In this document: positions 10,466 through 22,179 of the stretch, piece by piece
Position numbering within the stretch: position 1 is the stretch's first letter
How the letters are laid out: each line of letters starts with the position of its first letter
Assembly: GCA_963932145.1 (NCBI GenBank)
Contig: OZ010587.1
Location: forward strand, 112,879,334 to 112,943,333
From: Acanthosepion lycidas
Lineage: Eukaryota; Mollusca; Cephalopoda; Sepiida; Sepiidae
Length of the DNA stretch: 64,000 bases
Reading direction: 5' to 3'
Position numbers and translations under genes: made by a program
Notes under the pieces: generated by a model
What the model was told of the DNA's origin: nothing
Seen by the model: the letters and a program-made list of their open reading frames with translations, nothing else
The model's database searches: none

Positions 10466-11098
10466 ATACATGAGTGTGTTTATTAGTGCAGGCATGCGAG
10501 GTCGGTTGAAAGTGATTTCAGAGAAGAGAACGAGAGTAAAAGAGTCAGTGACATTCTACAGGGAGAGTTAGGAATGTTTCATTCATTCCATTTACCTACA
10601 TCCGTCACACCATTCGCCATATTTATTCAAAAGATCAACTCCCTTCCTCTTCATTATTTTTTTTTTGCTTTCCTTTTCTAATGTAGAACACATTCGTAAG
10701 TTCTTATTTAACATTTGTCCCTTTTTGCTCGACACACCCGTATGAGAAAATAATTATTTGACAGTCAACAATGCACCTTTCAACTACAGTCAAGCAAAAC
10801 TAGAAACAAAGACCCTTTCTCGATTTTGATTTTTTTCTGTAATTAGATTCTATCTCTATTTCTTCCTTTAATCTTTCTTTCTTTTTCCTTTCTTTTTCCT
10901 TTCTTTTTATCCTTTTTTCTTTACCGCCTGATTTCCTTATTTATTTTTCTCTTTTTCTTTCATTATAAGCTTTCTTTCGTATCTCTTTTCCTTTAATTCT
11001 TTCTTTTGTTCTTTCTTTTTCTGCTTTCGTTATTTTCTTCACCTACGTTTTGTCCGCCTTTCTATTTTCTTTTTTATTCTCCAGCGTTTCCTCTTTAT

Positions 11099-11100
<2 letters not shown>
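10204..11100. other. No gene; (TA)n and pyrimidine-rich DNA
   Basis: Contains a (TA)n tract at 10425-10458. From about 10800 onward the + strand is strongly pyrimidine-rich with degenerate CTTT/TTTC units. No coding signal is seen. Confidence 0.7.

Positions 11101-11151
<51 letters not shown>
11101..11151. repeat. (TTTC)n microsatellite
   Basis: About 12 uninterrupted TTTC units inside the broader pyrimidine-rich stretch. Sequence from 11152 to 11556 has no recognised feature. Confidence 0.95.
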
Positions 11152-11152
<1 letters not shown>

Positions 11153-11556
11153 GTCTTCCTTTTAATACGTTTGCTTTTATCCTTTTTCGAATTTTAAAAA
11201 CTTTCTTTTTATCTTTTCCAACATAATTTTTTTGCTCTAATTCAAAATTTCTTTTTACTTACTTTTTTCCCAATTTGCTTTACACTTTTTTTTCATTCTA
11301 TCCTTCTGTCATTTCTCAACAACCTTTCAACTACTACAAAACATTCCGATAGATCAACTTTGTCGTTACTAACAACACACAAAAAAAAAATACACCTTAC
11401 AAAAGACTGATGTTGTATATTAATTCTCTGCCCCAAACAAGAAAAACACCAATACAAGTTAGTCATACCACTTTTCTTTAAAAAGGTTTGATCTACCATC
11501 TATCTAAACAAAGTGCGTGATTTAAACATTTAACACACATCCAAAGAACACCTGTC

Positions 11557-11650
11557 ATTGCTCGGTGTTCACCTCAGTGTCTAATGTCATATTTACATAC
11601 GCTCTATCCCTGATATTGAGCACTTTTGCCAATAAATATCGCATACCTGA
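11557..11650 (-). repeat. Dispersed AT-border repeat, copy 1
   Basis: On the - strand this reads 'ggtatgcgatatttattgg', 'aaagtgctcaatatcag', 'gatagagcgtatgtaaatat' and 'acactgaggtgaac'. Related copies are at 19066-19140 (+), 23545-23625 (+) and 41465-41560 (-). An (AT)n tract lies beside it (11658-11680). Confidence 0.75.
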
Positions 11651-11689
11651 AAAAAAAAATATATATATATATATATATATGAAAAAGTT

Positions 11690-12084
<395 letters not shown>

Positions 12085-12086
<2 letters not shown>

Positions 12087-13805
12087 AGCAAATATAAATG
12101 GATATAAATCCGACAGAATGGAGAAAAATATTTGGAAAAAACAAACAAAAATCCTTAAATGCAATTATGTTGTTTTAATATGAATGAAATGTCAACGTCT
12201 GACGTTTCGGTTTAATAAACCTTCTTCAGGACAATATTCATTAAAATACAATTAACATAATCAGTTCAACATGACAAAGACGAAGGACATAAAAACAAGA
12301 TTGGTATTTATTGGTACAAAAAGTACAAATTGTGGCACGAGGCCAATAAAGGGGAGGGGTAGAGGCTGGTCAACACTAACTATCTTATACCTAGCTAATC
12401 AGATTCGCGACCCATTCGTACATTACATTTTACACATTCACCAAAAGAACTTGTCCATCACCAAACAATCCTTCAACCACCATAATACCACGTGCTCTCA
12501 AGGGAGACCTACCAAAATCGCGCCCCATACCATGAAAATTCTAATGATGATATATATATATACAATTCTAATAATGATAAAATGAGAGGGGAGTGAAATG
12601 AACCCAATAATAAACTTAAAATAAACACAAATACAAACTAAACATAATTGATGTTAGTAGGGACCGTCCAACCCATAAAACAGAGAGGCCGCTGTATTCT
12701 GCCCAGGGGACAAAATCAAGAGACGCTCTCGCTAAGGGAGTGGGAAAAAGTATAAAATATTAGGCTGGAATAGGAAAATATAAAACTGACCCAGTCGAGA
12801 TGAAAATGGGGCGGGGGTCAAAACAAACTGGGGGGGATGGGAATCTCGACTTGGATCATAACCAAAGAACGGCCGGGATGCAAGCCAGGAACAACACTTA
12901 CTCACATTAACTAGGTACACTGAAGCTTGTCTAACCTAACCAAGGGGAGGGTTCCACAGGAAGCCACCCCGATGTGCAAAAGGTTGACCTAGAAGAGAAA
13001 ATCAAGGCTAGCCCCGTTCACACGAAGCAAGCTCGCTTCTTTTACCCACCTTTCGCTAAAGACTGTCGAATGCAATCGTTTTCTATCCGATCTAATCTTC
13101 ATCTTGAGCTGATGCTCAAAGAATCGAATTAGATCCGAATGAGAAAGACGATTGCTTCGCAAGACTTCCTCCTTTCGCGTCGTCCAAATCACCATTCGAG
13201 CCGTGGCCATCAGCGTCAGAAACACCATTCGTTTCATCCCGGAATACGGGGGCGACACATTGTCACACGCGTATGCGCAATCAATGGACACAAGCTGTTC
13301 GGGAGCGAGACGAGCCGTCAGCTCGCCGACATGGTCCCATAAGGGGCGGATCTGGGGGCAATGGTAGAAGGCGTGCGCAGCCGTTTCTTCTAAGCCAAGG
13401 CCACACCGTTCACAGTCTGGCAAATCCGCCAAGCCCCTATATGAAAGCCTTGTCGTTGAGAGGCAGCCGATTCCGAGCCAATCGCCAGCTAAGCGAAAAC
13501 TCAGGGTTACTGAGGTAATCCGCCGCTGGCGCCCAAGACCAGTAGGAGCAATACTCCTCCTCCGACAAGCCGAGCGTATCTCGTAGGAGATCCCTCGCGG
13601 GCCTCTCCACTAATTCACGATAGAAGACCTTCCTAGGCCGAGAAAGGTCACTGGACCGGGGAACGGCCCTCAAGGCCGACCGACACTCGCGAAGGAAAAC
13701 CGATTGATCTCGGGGTTTACGACCGCGCTCAACCCGCGAGATGAGGGGACTGATGGGGAAGATGTGGAGGGAGAAGGGGATGTAGCACGGGAAGGGGAGG
13801 AAGGT
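12085..13805 (-). mobile_element. Internally deleted copy of the L1/Tx1-like LINE
   Basis: On the - strand this copy carries about 48 bp equivalent to 14008-14055 joined directly to sequence equivalent to 17311-18945. The join lacks about 3.25 kb, covering ORF1, the endonuclease and most of RT. At the join only about 2 bp (CC) is shared between the two sides. The copy is very similar to the + strand copy across its ~1.7 kb and lies opposite to it. At its 3' end it keeps about 40 bp ('attctgtcggattta') that the + copy has lost to (AT)n. Confidence 0.88.
12989..13756 (-). pseudogene. LINE RT C-terminus with zinc-binding motif
   Basis: Two - strand frames (13756 down to about 13437, then 13432 down to 12989) encode the C-terminal end of ORF2: 'ERGRKPRDQSVFL', 'WRLARNRLPLNDKAF', and a Cys/His motif 'CERCGLGLEETAAHAFYHC', ending 'NGASLDFLF'. 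A one-base insertion near 13437 (an extra A before the G-run) separates the frames. Position 'LAPEQLVS' has a Gln codon where the + copy has TAG, so this copy preserves the older state there. Confidence 0.85.
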
Positions 13806-14007
13806 AGCTCTTAATGAGGGAGAGCAGGACGATCTAATTGGCGAAGCCGTGAAGGAGCGCCTCCTGGTTACGACCATAACAACTTTCTTGTGTTTTTCTT
13901 TCTTCTTCTTCTTCTTCCTCCTCCTCCTCCTCCTCTTCTCTGCACCTCTTCAGAGACGCCACTCGAGGTGGAGGCATGTGTTCAACTTCCATCGGACTGT
14001 CTCTTTG
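13806..14007. other. Spacer between the inverted LINE copies
   Basis: About 200 bp that is not shared between the arms. It contains a (TTC)n(TCC)n tract at about 13896-13935 and might include the true 5' end of the + copy. Frames across it on both strands are low-complexity products of that tract. Confidence 0.6.
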
Positions 14008-14134
14008 TTCCTCCCCTTCCCGTGCTACATCCCCCTCTCCCTCCACATCTTCCCCAAGTTCGTTGATCACACCACCACACACGTCCACCTCCTCCCCTCC
14101 CCATCCTGCTAGGGAGAAAAAGAAGAAAAATAAA

Positions 14135-14604
14135 ATGTTTGAGGGCCCCGAGTCAATTTGTAAAATTGACAAAGAAGAGTACATAAGGGGCCTGTCCAAA
14201 CAAAGGAAGGCCCTGTTGGAGGTTCTGTACAAAACGACGGAGGTGGACGGCAAAAGTGTCGAGGACCCCCGTAATTTTCCAAAGGCTCCAGGTGTCATTA
14301 CCTGTATGACTCTGGTGGCTACCTGAAGGTGTGGAGCCACATATTCGAGGCCAGGGAGGCCTTTCCGAACATTAAAATGTGCGAATTGGACAACCCCGAC
14401 TTAAAGAGATTGCGCAACTTTTGCTCTGGGAGGGTCCCCGTTTTAGTTCACCCCTCCTTATATAGGGCTATTAAATTAATGTACCCTATTGACGTCGGCG
14501 GTATTTTTCTGGGCGGTCGTATGACGACTGAATTGGGCACTGGCAGTCTGGGACAATCGGTCGGAGTCCTGCTCAACGCAGATTTCCGCCCCGTATGTGT
14601 ATAA
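14135..14604 (+). pseudogene. LINE ORF1-like frame
   Basis: ATG at 14135 in a purine-rich context. It gives about 60 residues ('SICKIDKEEYIRGLSKQRK') and then shifts frame near 14295 into a second stretch ('GRVPVLVHPSLYRA', 'GGRMTTELGTG') ending at 14604. There is no gag-type zinc knuckle, esterase or clear coiled coil, so its function is not recognised. Its position 43 bp upstream of ORF2 is what marks it as ORF1. Confidence 0.6.
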
Positions 14605-14646
14605 GGTTTTTGCACTTATTCTTTTTTCTTTTTGCAGGCCTAGACG

Positions 14647-17600
14647 ATGGCAGTTAAGTTAGCTATACTGAATGTGAATGGCTTGAGGGATCGGGGTAAG
14701 GCTGCCCGCCTGCTCCGGGACCTGTTGTCCTTTGATGTGGATGTCGCCGCGATCGAAGAGACCCACTTTGTTTGCAGTTCCGATGCGTGTGTGCTGGAGA
14801 ATGACTTTGTCGTTTATTCAGCATATGGGGACCGGTCTGCCAGAGGTGTTTCTTTGCTTGTCAGACGTACTCTCGATGCGAAGGTAGACCTTGTGCATAC
14901 CGATGCAAAGGGCCGGTTGATCGTGGCCGATATTGCCGTGAAAAGTGGTTCGTTCCGGGTCGTTGCGGTTTATGCGCCCAACGACCAGGGGGAGCGGGTC
15001 TCGTAATTTCGGCGGTTGGGGCCGTTTCTGGTGAATTCAACGCGTCTAGTTTTAATGGGGGACTGGAATGCCATCCTGGACCCCAAGTTAGACAGGGGGA
15101 GGGGTGCTAGCGGGAGAGGGGGCGATCGCAGCTTGGTCGATCTGATCGACGATTATGGTCTCGTCGATAGATACCGGGTCGCTCATCCCGAGGGAAAAAT
15201 GTGGACGTGGGCTCTTAATTGGCCTTTTGACAAGGTGGTTAGCTACCTTGACAGAATGTTAGTGAGAAGAGCCGACATAGAACTACTAGATTGCCCTACG
15301 TTCCACTGGGTAGGCTATTCGGATCACAAACTCGTTTGTGCCCGGGTGGCGTTAGACAATAGGCCTAGAATGGCTGGGTACTGGAAGTTCAATCTGTCTT
15401 TACTGGACAGGGGGGACTTCCAGAAGCAGCTAACTAGACTAGTGCAACGGGAGCTAGTGGGGGCGGTTATCGGGAATAGGTGGTGGGAACGCCTTAAATG
15501 TAGGATTAGGTCCTTCACCACTGATTTCAGCAAACGGCTCGCTCTAGATAGAGCTGAAAAGGTGAAGACGCTTAAAGCTAGTTATTCCCGGGCGGTGGCT
15601 GGGGGGGTCCCCTAGAGATAGCCTTAGCTAAGGAGGCCCTGGATCGATCGAATAGCGAGCGGTACATGGGTCAGGTAATTAGACATAAGTTAAGCAAGAT
15701 GTCTTCCGAAGCCGTGAACTTGGGCGCAGATCTGCGCAGGGAAGAGGTCCGTCGAGGTGGCGATCGTTACATTCGTGAAGTCAAATCCCCGGAGGGGCGT
15801 ACTCTTCGGGCCACTGACGACATGTGCAGAGCTTTTCGGCGCCATTTCGAGAACCGGTTTACCAAGGAGCCTGGTCTCCGTGAGGAGGAGTTTCGTAGCT
15901 ATTTGGCTGACTTTCCTCGGCTTTCGCCGACTGAAGCGGCTAGCTGCGAGGGAGAGATTATGGAGGGCGATGTCTACGCGGTTTTGAAGAAGCTCGGCAG
16001 AGGCAAGTCGCCCGGTCTGGATGGTTTGCCCTATGAATTGTACTTGAGGCTGTCGCACATCTTTGTTCCAATTTTGACTGCAGTGTTCAACAACTGGTTT
16101 CGGTCGGGGTCCATCCCCAATCGGATCACCATGGGTGTGATCACTCTGTTGAAAAAGGGCAAAGGTGGTGGGGGAACCTAGATGATTACAGGCCCATAAC
16201 TCTGCTAAACACAGAGTTAAAGATTATGGCCAAGATCCTGCAGGAGCGTTTGCAGTCAGTTGCCGAGTCTCTGTTGGGACCTGAGCAGACTTGTTCTGTG
16301 AGGGGCCGAACAATTCAGAGCAACCTGCATCTGATCCGCACGATCATAGAGGGTGTAAAAGACGACGAAGAAGCCGCGCTGATCAATTTGGATCAGTCCA
16401 AGGCATTTGATAGGGTCGACCATCGCTACCTTGCAGCTGTCCTGCAGGCCGCTGGATTCGCACCCAACTTCTGCCGCTGGATTAGCCTCCTGTATCGCTC
16501 CCCCAGTGCGGTGGTACAGGTGAACGGAAGGATGTCGGACGCGTTCGTGCTGTCTAGGTCGGTTCGTCAGGGTTGTCCGCTGTCGCCTCTCCTTTATGCT
16601 TTGGCGTTGGAGCCTCTCCTTCGCCGGCTGAAGGACGAGACCGGCAGTCCGGCCCTACGTGGAATTGCCGTTCCTGGAGGGTCTCGAGCCAGGGTTTCCG
16701 CGTATGCCGATGACGTATCTGCTTTCGTGTCGTCCCGAAACGACATTGAGGTGGTACAGAAGGCGCTTGATCGGTACGAGAAGGTGACAGGGGCCAAAAT
16801 AAACCGCGACAAGTCGTCCGGCTTGCGGTTAGGTGCCTGGAAGGGGGTCGCTCTTCCGGGCCGCTTCGGTTGGACAGACGGTCCTGTCCGCATTCTTGGA
16901 GTGTGGTTTGGGCCTGACCTCCAGCTAGAGAAGAATTGGTCTGAAGTACGAGCAAAGGTCGATTCCGCCGGTCAGACTTGGAATCGACGGAGGTTGTCCG
17001 TGAAGGGCAGGGCGGAGGTGTGTGCTACATACATTTTCCCCCTGATTCTTTATCGATTGTCCGTACTTCCTCTCTGTAAGACTCACAAGAAGGCGCTCGA
17101 GCAATCGCTATCCTCCATTTTATGGAGGGGACGCGGGAATCGGGTCGACAGACGAGTCTGCACTAAACGTCCGTGTCATGGGGGGCTGGGAATGCCGCAC
17201 CTGCCGAGTCACATCCGAGCCTCTAGGTTGGCTTTCCTACGCCGTGCATTGACTGGAGGAGATCCGATTCTGGAGGGGATTGTTAGGGACGCGTTCCCTG
17301 GCCTTACCATCAGTCCCCCCATCTCGCGGGTTGAGCGCGGTCGTAAACCCCGGGATCAATCGGTTTTCCTTCGCGAGTGTCGGTCGGCCTTGAGGACCGG
17401 TCCCCGGTCCAGTGACCTTTCTCGGCCTAGGAAGGTCTTCTATCGTGAATTAGTGGAGAGGCCCGCGAGGGATCTCCTACGAGATACGCTCGGCTTGTCG
17501 GAGGAGGAGTATTGCTCCTACTGGTCTTGGGCGCCAGCGGCAGATTACCTTAGTAACCCTGAGTTTTCGCTTAGCTGGCGATTGGCTCGGAATCGGCTGC

Positions 17601-18072
17601 CTCTCAACGACAAGGCTTTCATATGGGGCTTGGCGGATTTGCCAGACTGTGAACGGTGTGGCCTTGGCTTAGAAGAAACGGCTGCGCACGCCTTCTACCA
17701 TTGCCCCCAGGTCCGCCCCTTATGGGACCATGTCGGCGAGCTGACGGCTCGTCTCGCTCCCGAATAGCTTGTGTCCATTGATCGCGCATACGCGTGTGAC
17801 AATGTGTCGCCCCCGTATTCCGGGATGAAACGGATGGTGTTTCTGACGCTGATGGCCACGGCTCGAATGGTGATTTGGACGACGCGAAAGGAGGAAGTCT
17901 TGCGAGGCAATCGTCTTTCTCATTCGGATCTGATTCGATTCTTTGAGCATCAGCTCAAGATGAAGATTAGATCGGATAGAAAACGATTGCATTCGACAGT
18001 CTTTAGCGAAAGGTGGGTAAAAGAAGCGAGCTTGCTTCGTGTGAACGGGGCTAGCCTTGATTTTCTCTTCTA
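14647..18072 (+). pseudogene. LINE ORF2: APE endonuclease, RT and zinc motif
   Basis: The start at 14647 precedes 'LAILNVNGLRDRG', the usual N-terminus of APE endonucleases. Further endonuclease landmarks are 'IEETHF' (about 14755), 'LMGDWNAILDP' (about 15050) and 'YSDHK' (about 15318). The RT has 'GKSPGLDGLPYELY' (about 16010), 'KAFDRVDH' (about 16400), 'RQGCPLSPLLYALALEPL' (about 16565) and 'AYADD' (about 16700). The Cys/His motif starts at 17648. Damage: in-frame TAA at about 15004; frame changes near the G-runs at about 15600 and 16165; and a TAG at 17765 where the deleted - copy has CAG. After that stop the same frame runs to 18072. The motif set fits the L1/Tx1 group. It is inactive as it stands. 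Confidence 0.9.
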
Positions 18073-18940
18073 GGTCAACCTTTTGCACATCGGGGTGGCT
18101 TCCTGTGGAACCCTCCCCTTGGTTAGGTTAGACAAGCTTCAGTGTACCTAGTTAATGTGAGTAAGTGTTGTTCCTGGCCTGCATCCGGGCCGTTCTTTGG
18201 TTATGATCCAAGTCGAGATTCCCATCCTCCCCAGTTTGTTTTGACCCCCGCCCCATTTTCATCTCGACTGGGTCAGTTTTATATTTTCCCATTCCAGCCT
18301 AATATTTTATACTTTTTCCCACTCCCTTAGCGAGAGCGTCTCTTGATTTTGTCCCCTGGGCAGAATACAGCGGCCTCTCTGTTTTATGGGTTGGACGGTC
18401 CCTACTAACATCAATTATGTTTAGTTTGTATTTGTGTTTATTTTAAGTTTATTATTGGGTTCATTTCACTCCCCTCTCATTTTATCATTATTAGAATTGT
18501 ATATATATATATCATCATTAGAATTTTCATGGTATGGGGCGCGATTTTGGTAGGTCTCCCTTGAGAGCACGTGGTATTATGGTGGTTGAAGGATTGTTTG
18601 GTGATGGACGTGTTCTTTTGGTGAATGTGTAAAATGTAATGTACGAATGGGTCGCGAATCTGATTAGCTAGGTATAAGATAGTTAGTGTTGACCAGCCTC
18701 TACCCCTCCCCTTTATTGGCCTTGTGCCACAATTTGTACTTTTTGTTCAAATAAATACCAGTCTTGTTTTTATGTCCATCGTCTTTGCCATGTTGAACTG
18801 ATTATGTTAATTGTATTTTAATGAATATTGTCCTGAAAAAGGTTTATTAAATCGAAAGGTCAGACGTTGACATTTCATTTATATTAAAACAACATAATTG
18901 CATTTAAGGATTTTTGTTTGTTTTTTCCAAATATTTTTCT

Positions 18941-18945
<5 letters not shown>
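18073..18945 (+). other. 3' UTR of the L1/Tx1-like LINE
   Basis: Shared almost entirely with the inverted - copy (12117-12985). It includes a short (AT)n at 18500-18512 present in both arms. A 62-codon frame at 18142-18330 is mirrored in the other arm at 12732-12920, but this is explained by the duplication, and I do not consider it coding. Confidence 0.75.

Positions 18946-19000
<55 letters not shown>
18944..19000. repeat. (AT)n microsatellite
   Basis: Directly follows 'tttttctccat' at the end of the LINE and replaces the last ~40 bp seen in the other arm. A second tract follows at 19019-19046. Confidence 0.95.
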
Positions 19001-19002
<2 letters not shown>

Positions 19003-19018
19003 ACCACTAATATTATCA

Positions 19019-19051
<33 letters not shown>

Positions 19052-19065
19052 TATGAAATATAGTT

Positions 19066-19140
19066 TTAAGGTGTGCTATATTTATGGGATAAAGTGCTCA
19101 ATATCAGAGATAGAACTTATGTAAATATAAAAGTGAACAT
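19066..19140 (+). repeat. Dispersed AT-border repeat, copy 2
   Basis: Reads 'gtgctatatttatgggat', 'aaagtgctcaatatcagag' and 'cttatgtaaatataaaagtg' in order, like 11557-11650 on the other strand. It runs directly into the inverted-repeat unit at 19131. Confidence 0.75.
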
Positions 19141-19238
19141 TGACGTCAACACTCAGAGGCGACAGGCTGTTTCATGTTAGGCGCAATCGTCAGTCCTGAC
19201 GCTTGCGTCCAGTCTCTGAGTGTTAAATTCAATGTTCA

Positions 19239-19241
<3 letters not shown>
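19131..19241. repeat. 111-bp foldback unit between (AT)n tracts
   Basis: The left arm begins 'aagtgaacattgacgtcaac' (19131-19158) and pairs with 'ctctgagtgttaaattcaat' at 19214-19241 with a few mismatches. The central 55 bp includes 'cgtcagtcctgacg', itself nearly palindromic. Immediately downstream is a long (AT)n tract (19241-19298). The class is unknown; it could be a small MITE-like foldback. Confidence 0.7.
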
Positions 19242-19298
<57 letters not shown>

Positions 19299-19300
<2 letters not shown>

Positions 19301-19800
19301 GCTATGCATCTACCTACTTTTAATAGGCGTCTTCCGGCTGTAGTTGGGGAGAGGCAATATTGACCTTTAGCAGATGTCGCTGTCACAGCATTTGCGTTTG
19401 AAATTTAGCTCAGGCCAAGTAAATCTTTGATTTTTTATTTTCTATGCTAGATCACGCTTTCTCTCGACCTTCCATTAACCCTTCTTATTTTTCGTCTTAT
19501 TTTGTTTTTGTTTTTTTTGTTTTTTTTTTTTCATATTTGTTGTTTTTTCATTTTTCCCTTTGTAACATATACCTGATTGCAATACGATATGTCAGTTCAT
19601 TTCTGACGTAAGTTTTTCAAACACTGACAAACTTTGCGGGAGTAACCGAAAATGTCGTGATTTTCAAAAACTTTCTTCCCCCATGTTACCTAAATAAAAA
19701 AAATAAAACTGTTCAAATACTATTTTTATCATTTAATTTATATACATATAATTCAAACACACACACACTCACGCCGATACATACACAAACATGACAAACT
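19299..19800. other. No gene recognised
   Basis: Unique-looking AT-rich DNA with T-runs at 19505-19550 and a short CA tract near 19755. No coding or repeat signal. Confidence 0.5.
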
Positions 19801-19854
19801 CTCTCGTCGATTTCAACGTATATTCGACAATCGCTTTCAGTTTTTATGTTTGTG

Positions 19855-20325
19855 TCATATGTGACACTTCAGTCCCGCTAGTGACCTGCATATATGCCCA
19901 CATGTTGTGCAACAGCGATGATCCCGGGACACAGGAATATTTGCTGACGCTTTTAGTCTTTCGTCTTTTAGCCGGTCAATACGACTGATTTCGAAATTTC
20001 TGATACCACTCTGACACAAAAATCTCCAGTTACTTCTGTCCAGGGCAACTCGATCAAAGTCAGTATGGGATACATTGACAGCTGAAAGGATCGTCGACCG
20101 TCCAATGTTCCTCTGTCCACTCTCAAGCTGGCTATACATAAGGAACGGAGGTATTCTGTCGGCACTCATCCTTGCAACATGATCGGCCCAGCGAAGTTCT
20201 GAATGCATCAGAAAGTTCTCAATTTCACCAATGACGTAATATGAGAGAAGATCGACATTGAACACCGTGTTGTCCAAAGTAAACCACCAAACCCCTTTAA
20301 GACAACCTTTGTTGAAGATATCCAC
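19855..20325 (-). pseudogene. LINE RT C-terminal fragment, copy 1
   Basis: The - strand frame contains 'LRWADHVARMSADRIPPF', 'GQRNIGRS', 'DRSNWRFLCQSGIRNFE' and a Cys/His finger 'CTTCGHICRSLAGLKCH' near its end. This combination is the usual C-terminal tail of a group of APE-type LINEs found widely in invertebrates. The N-terminal endonuclease and the RT palm are absent. A second copy is at 32278-32700 on the same strand. Confidence 0.82.
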
Positions 20326-20344
20326 TGGTTGATATGGGACTTAT

Positions 20345-20370
20345 AGGACGCACGCGCACACACACGCACA

Positions 20371-20437
<67 letters not shown>
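20345..20437. repeat. (CA)n-(TA)n compound microsatellite
   Basis: An imperfect CA tract containing TACA and GCA interruptions, followed by a pure TA tract. This lies just upstream (on -) of the LINE fragment. Confidence 0.95.
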
Positions 20438-20439
<2 letters not shown>

Positions 20440-22179
20440 ATGCATGTTTCATTAAATAATATAGATAAGTTTTGTCTATTTATTTTAAGTAAGTTCCTTT
20501 CATACTGTCCGATAAGCTTAATAACATTATCATTGAAAGACAAAAGGAAATCACCATATTGATACATGTTTAAATACAATCTAAGCTTTCGGCTTGCATA
20601 AGCCATTATCAAAGATGACAATTACTTTTCAATATATCAAACGATACACAGACGAAACAATAATCATAGTCTGTTTTAGTTGCGTGAAAAATTTCAAAGC
20701 AACGACTAACTCGTGTATACGAGAAGCGGAAGCGAAAATCGCGTCGCAGCGCGTGACGTCACACATGACCACGCGAGAGTGATAAAACCAATGGCTTCTG
20801 TTATCAATTATAGGCAGAATATAAGAATGTTTGTAGAAATTTCGTAGTTTATTTTGTTCAGGTTAGGTTTCAACTGTTTTATGTATATAGCTTCAAGAAT
20901 TTTTAGTTTTTGTTTATTGTTTTCATGTTTAAGTATAGTTATGTTTTCAACAAGGATTTGTGTACGCGGCCAGGCATGTTGTTTTAAAACGTACACAATT
21001 GTCATCATTTGCTGCCTAAATATACACAATATGTATGTGTGTGTTTATTTTTAAATAATATAGAATTCATTAGTTTTTTTTAAAAAATAAAGCGTTGAGA
21101 GGTCAATTTATCAAAATCGTCTGTGGATAATGTGAGGTTGAAACCAAGGTAGCGGATTCAACTGATCTCCTAATTTTTAAACATGTTATTTTTATTTTAT
21201 TTTTTCTCGCGTGCATTGAGCACTTTTTAATACTACTTCCTTGTTTGATTCAACTTTGACCATTAAATTTTTATGCATTATATATTTATATATATATATA
21301 TGTGTGTGTGTGTGTATGTGTGTGTGTGTGCGTGTGTGTGTGTGTGTGTGTTGAACGAAAAAGGTTCCTTTAAAAGAAAAGAATGCGCTCCGTTATTTTT
21401 AAAACAATATATAAATTCTGTTTATTTATTTAGATTTTTGTTTATTTTGTTTTATTTTTTGCAGGGTTTAATTATCTTATTTTGAGTTGAAAGTGTTGGC
21501 TTTCTCTAAACTGTGTTATATTATCTGGGTTGTATATAATGTATATATTCGGATGGTGCTATTTTACAAGATAGTCGCTTTTAGTTTCGATTTTTAAGTA
21601 ACGTAGTAAAAATTTGTTTTCGTATTGAGATAAACTGATTGTCTTTTTAGTAAATTGTGTCTGTGAAGTTGATTATATCTATTTTCTCCTCCAGAGTTTA
21701 CATTTTTTTTTTCATTTATTCTTGTAGGCTTCTACTCTTTTCCTTATTTTCTACAGTATTTATGTTGCAATTTTGTTTTTGTTCTTAATTTCCCATCTAT
21801 GTAAGCTTTTCACTGTTCGCGTATTTATTATTTGCAAAGGTTTTTATGTGCGCAATTTCTCAGTTTCCAGCGTCCTTCATTTATTATTATGTATATTTGT
21901 TCTTTGTTATCTGCTGATTTTTCAGTGGCTTGGTACAATATATTATTTTGCAAGCAATTGCCATTTAAGGGGCGCTTATTCTTTGCTCTGCAGTTACAAG
22001 AGGGTTTGGATTATGTGGACAGTTTGTTGGTTATTTTTCTGTTGTGTTTTTTTTTATTATTATTTGCACAACGTTCTCGGTGCAACTGTAGCTGATAAAC
22101 AGTAGAGAACTTTCCCTATATAACATAAATTGAAAATTTTAGCCTCAACTATTCCCCAAAACACATACCCATCCCACCA
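20438..22179. other. No gene recognised
   Basis: 'gtttcattaaataatataga' with 'tgtctatttatttta' at 20447-20490 recurs at 24239-24281, a short dispersed repeat. A GC-richer patch at 20715-20780 includes the palindrome 'tgacgtca' at 20754. A (TA)n(TG)n tract lies at 21285-21351. Frames on both strands (for instance 21773-22105) are hydrophobic by T-richness only, with no recognised family. Confidence 0.5.

Larger units (their letters stand above)
14008..18945 (+). mobile_element. L1/Tx1-like LINE, near full length
   Basis: Order on the + strand: 5' region, an ORF1-like frame (14135-14604), an ORF2 with APE endonuclease, RT and a C-terminal zinc motif (14647-18072), a 3' UTR of about 870 bp, then (AT)n. 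It is markedly more GC-rich than its surroundings, which fits a fairly young insertion. The 5' boundary is uncertain. No target-site duplication can be defined because the 3' side runs into (AT)n. Confidence 0.87.

Noticed and set aside
14103..14340. - strand frame 13834-14340 rich in Glu as a gene
   Set aside because: Antisense of the (TTC)n(TCC)n tract and ORF1-like region of the + strand LINE.
18142..18330. Conserved 62-codon frame mirrored at 12732-12920
   Set aside because: Both lie in the 3' UTR of the duplicated LINE. Similarity reflects copy identity, not coding constraint.
20750..20765. CRE-type palindrome 'tgacgtca' as a promoter element
   Set aside because: An 8-bp palindrome is expected about once by chance in a window this size. 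It also occurs at 19141 inside a foldback repeat, and no gene lies nearby.
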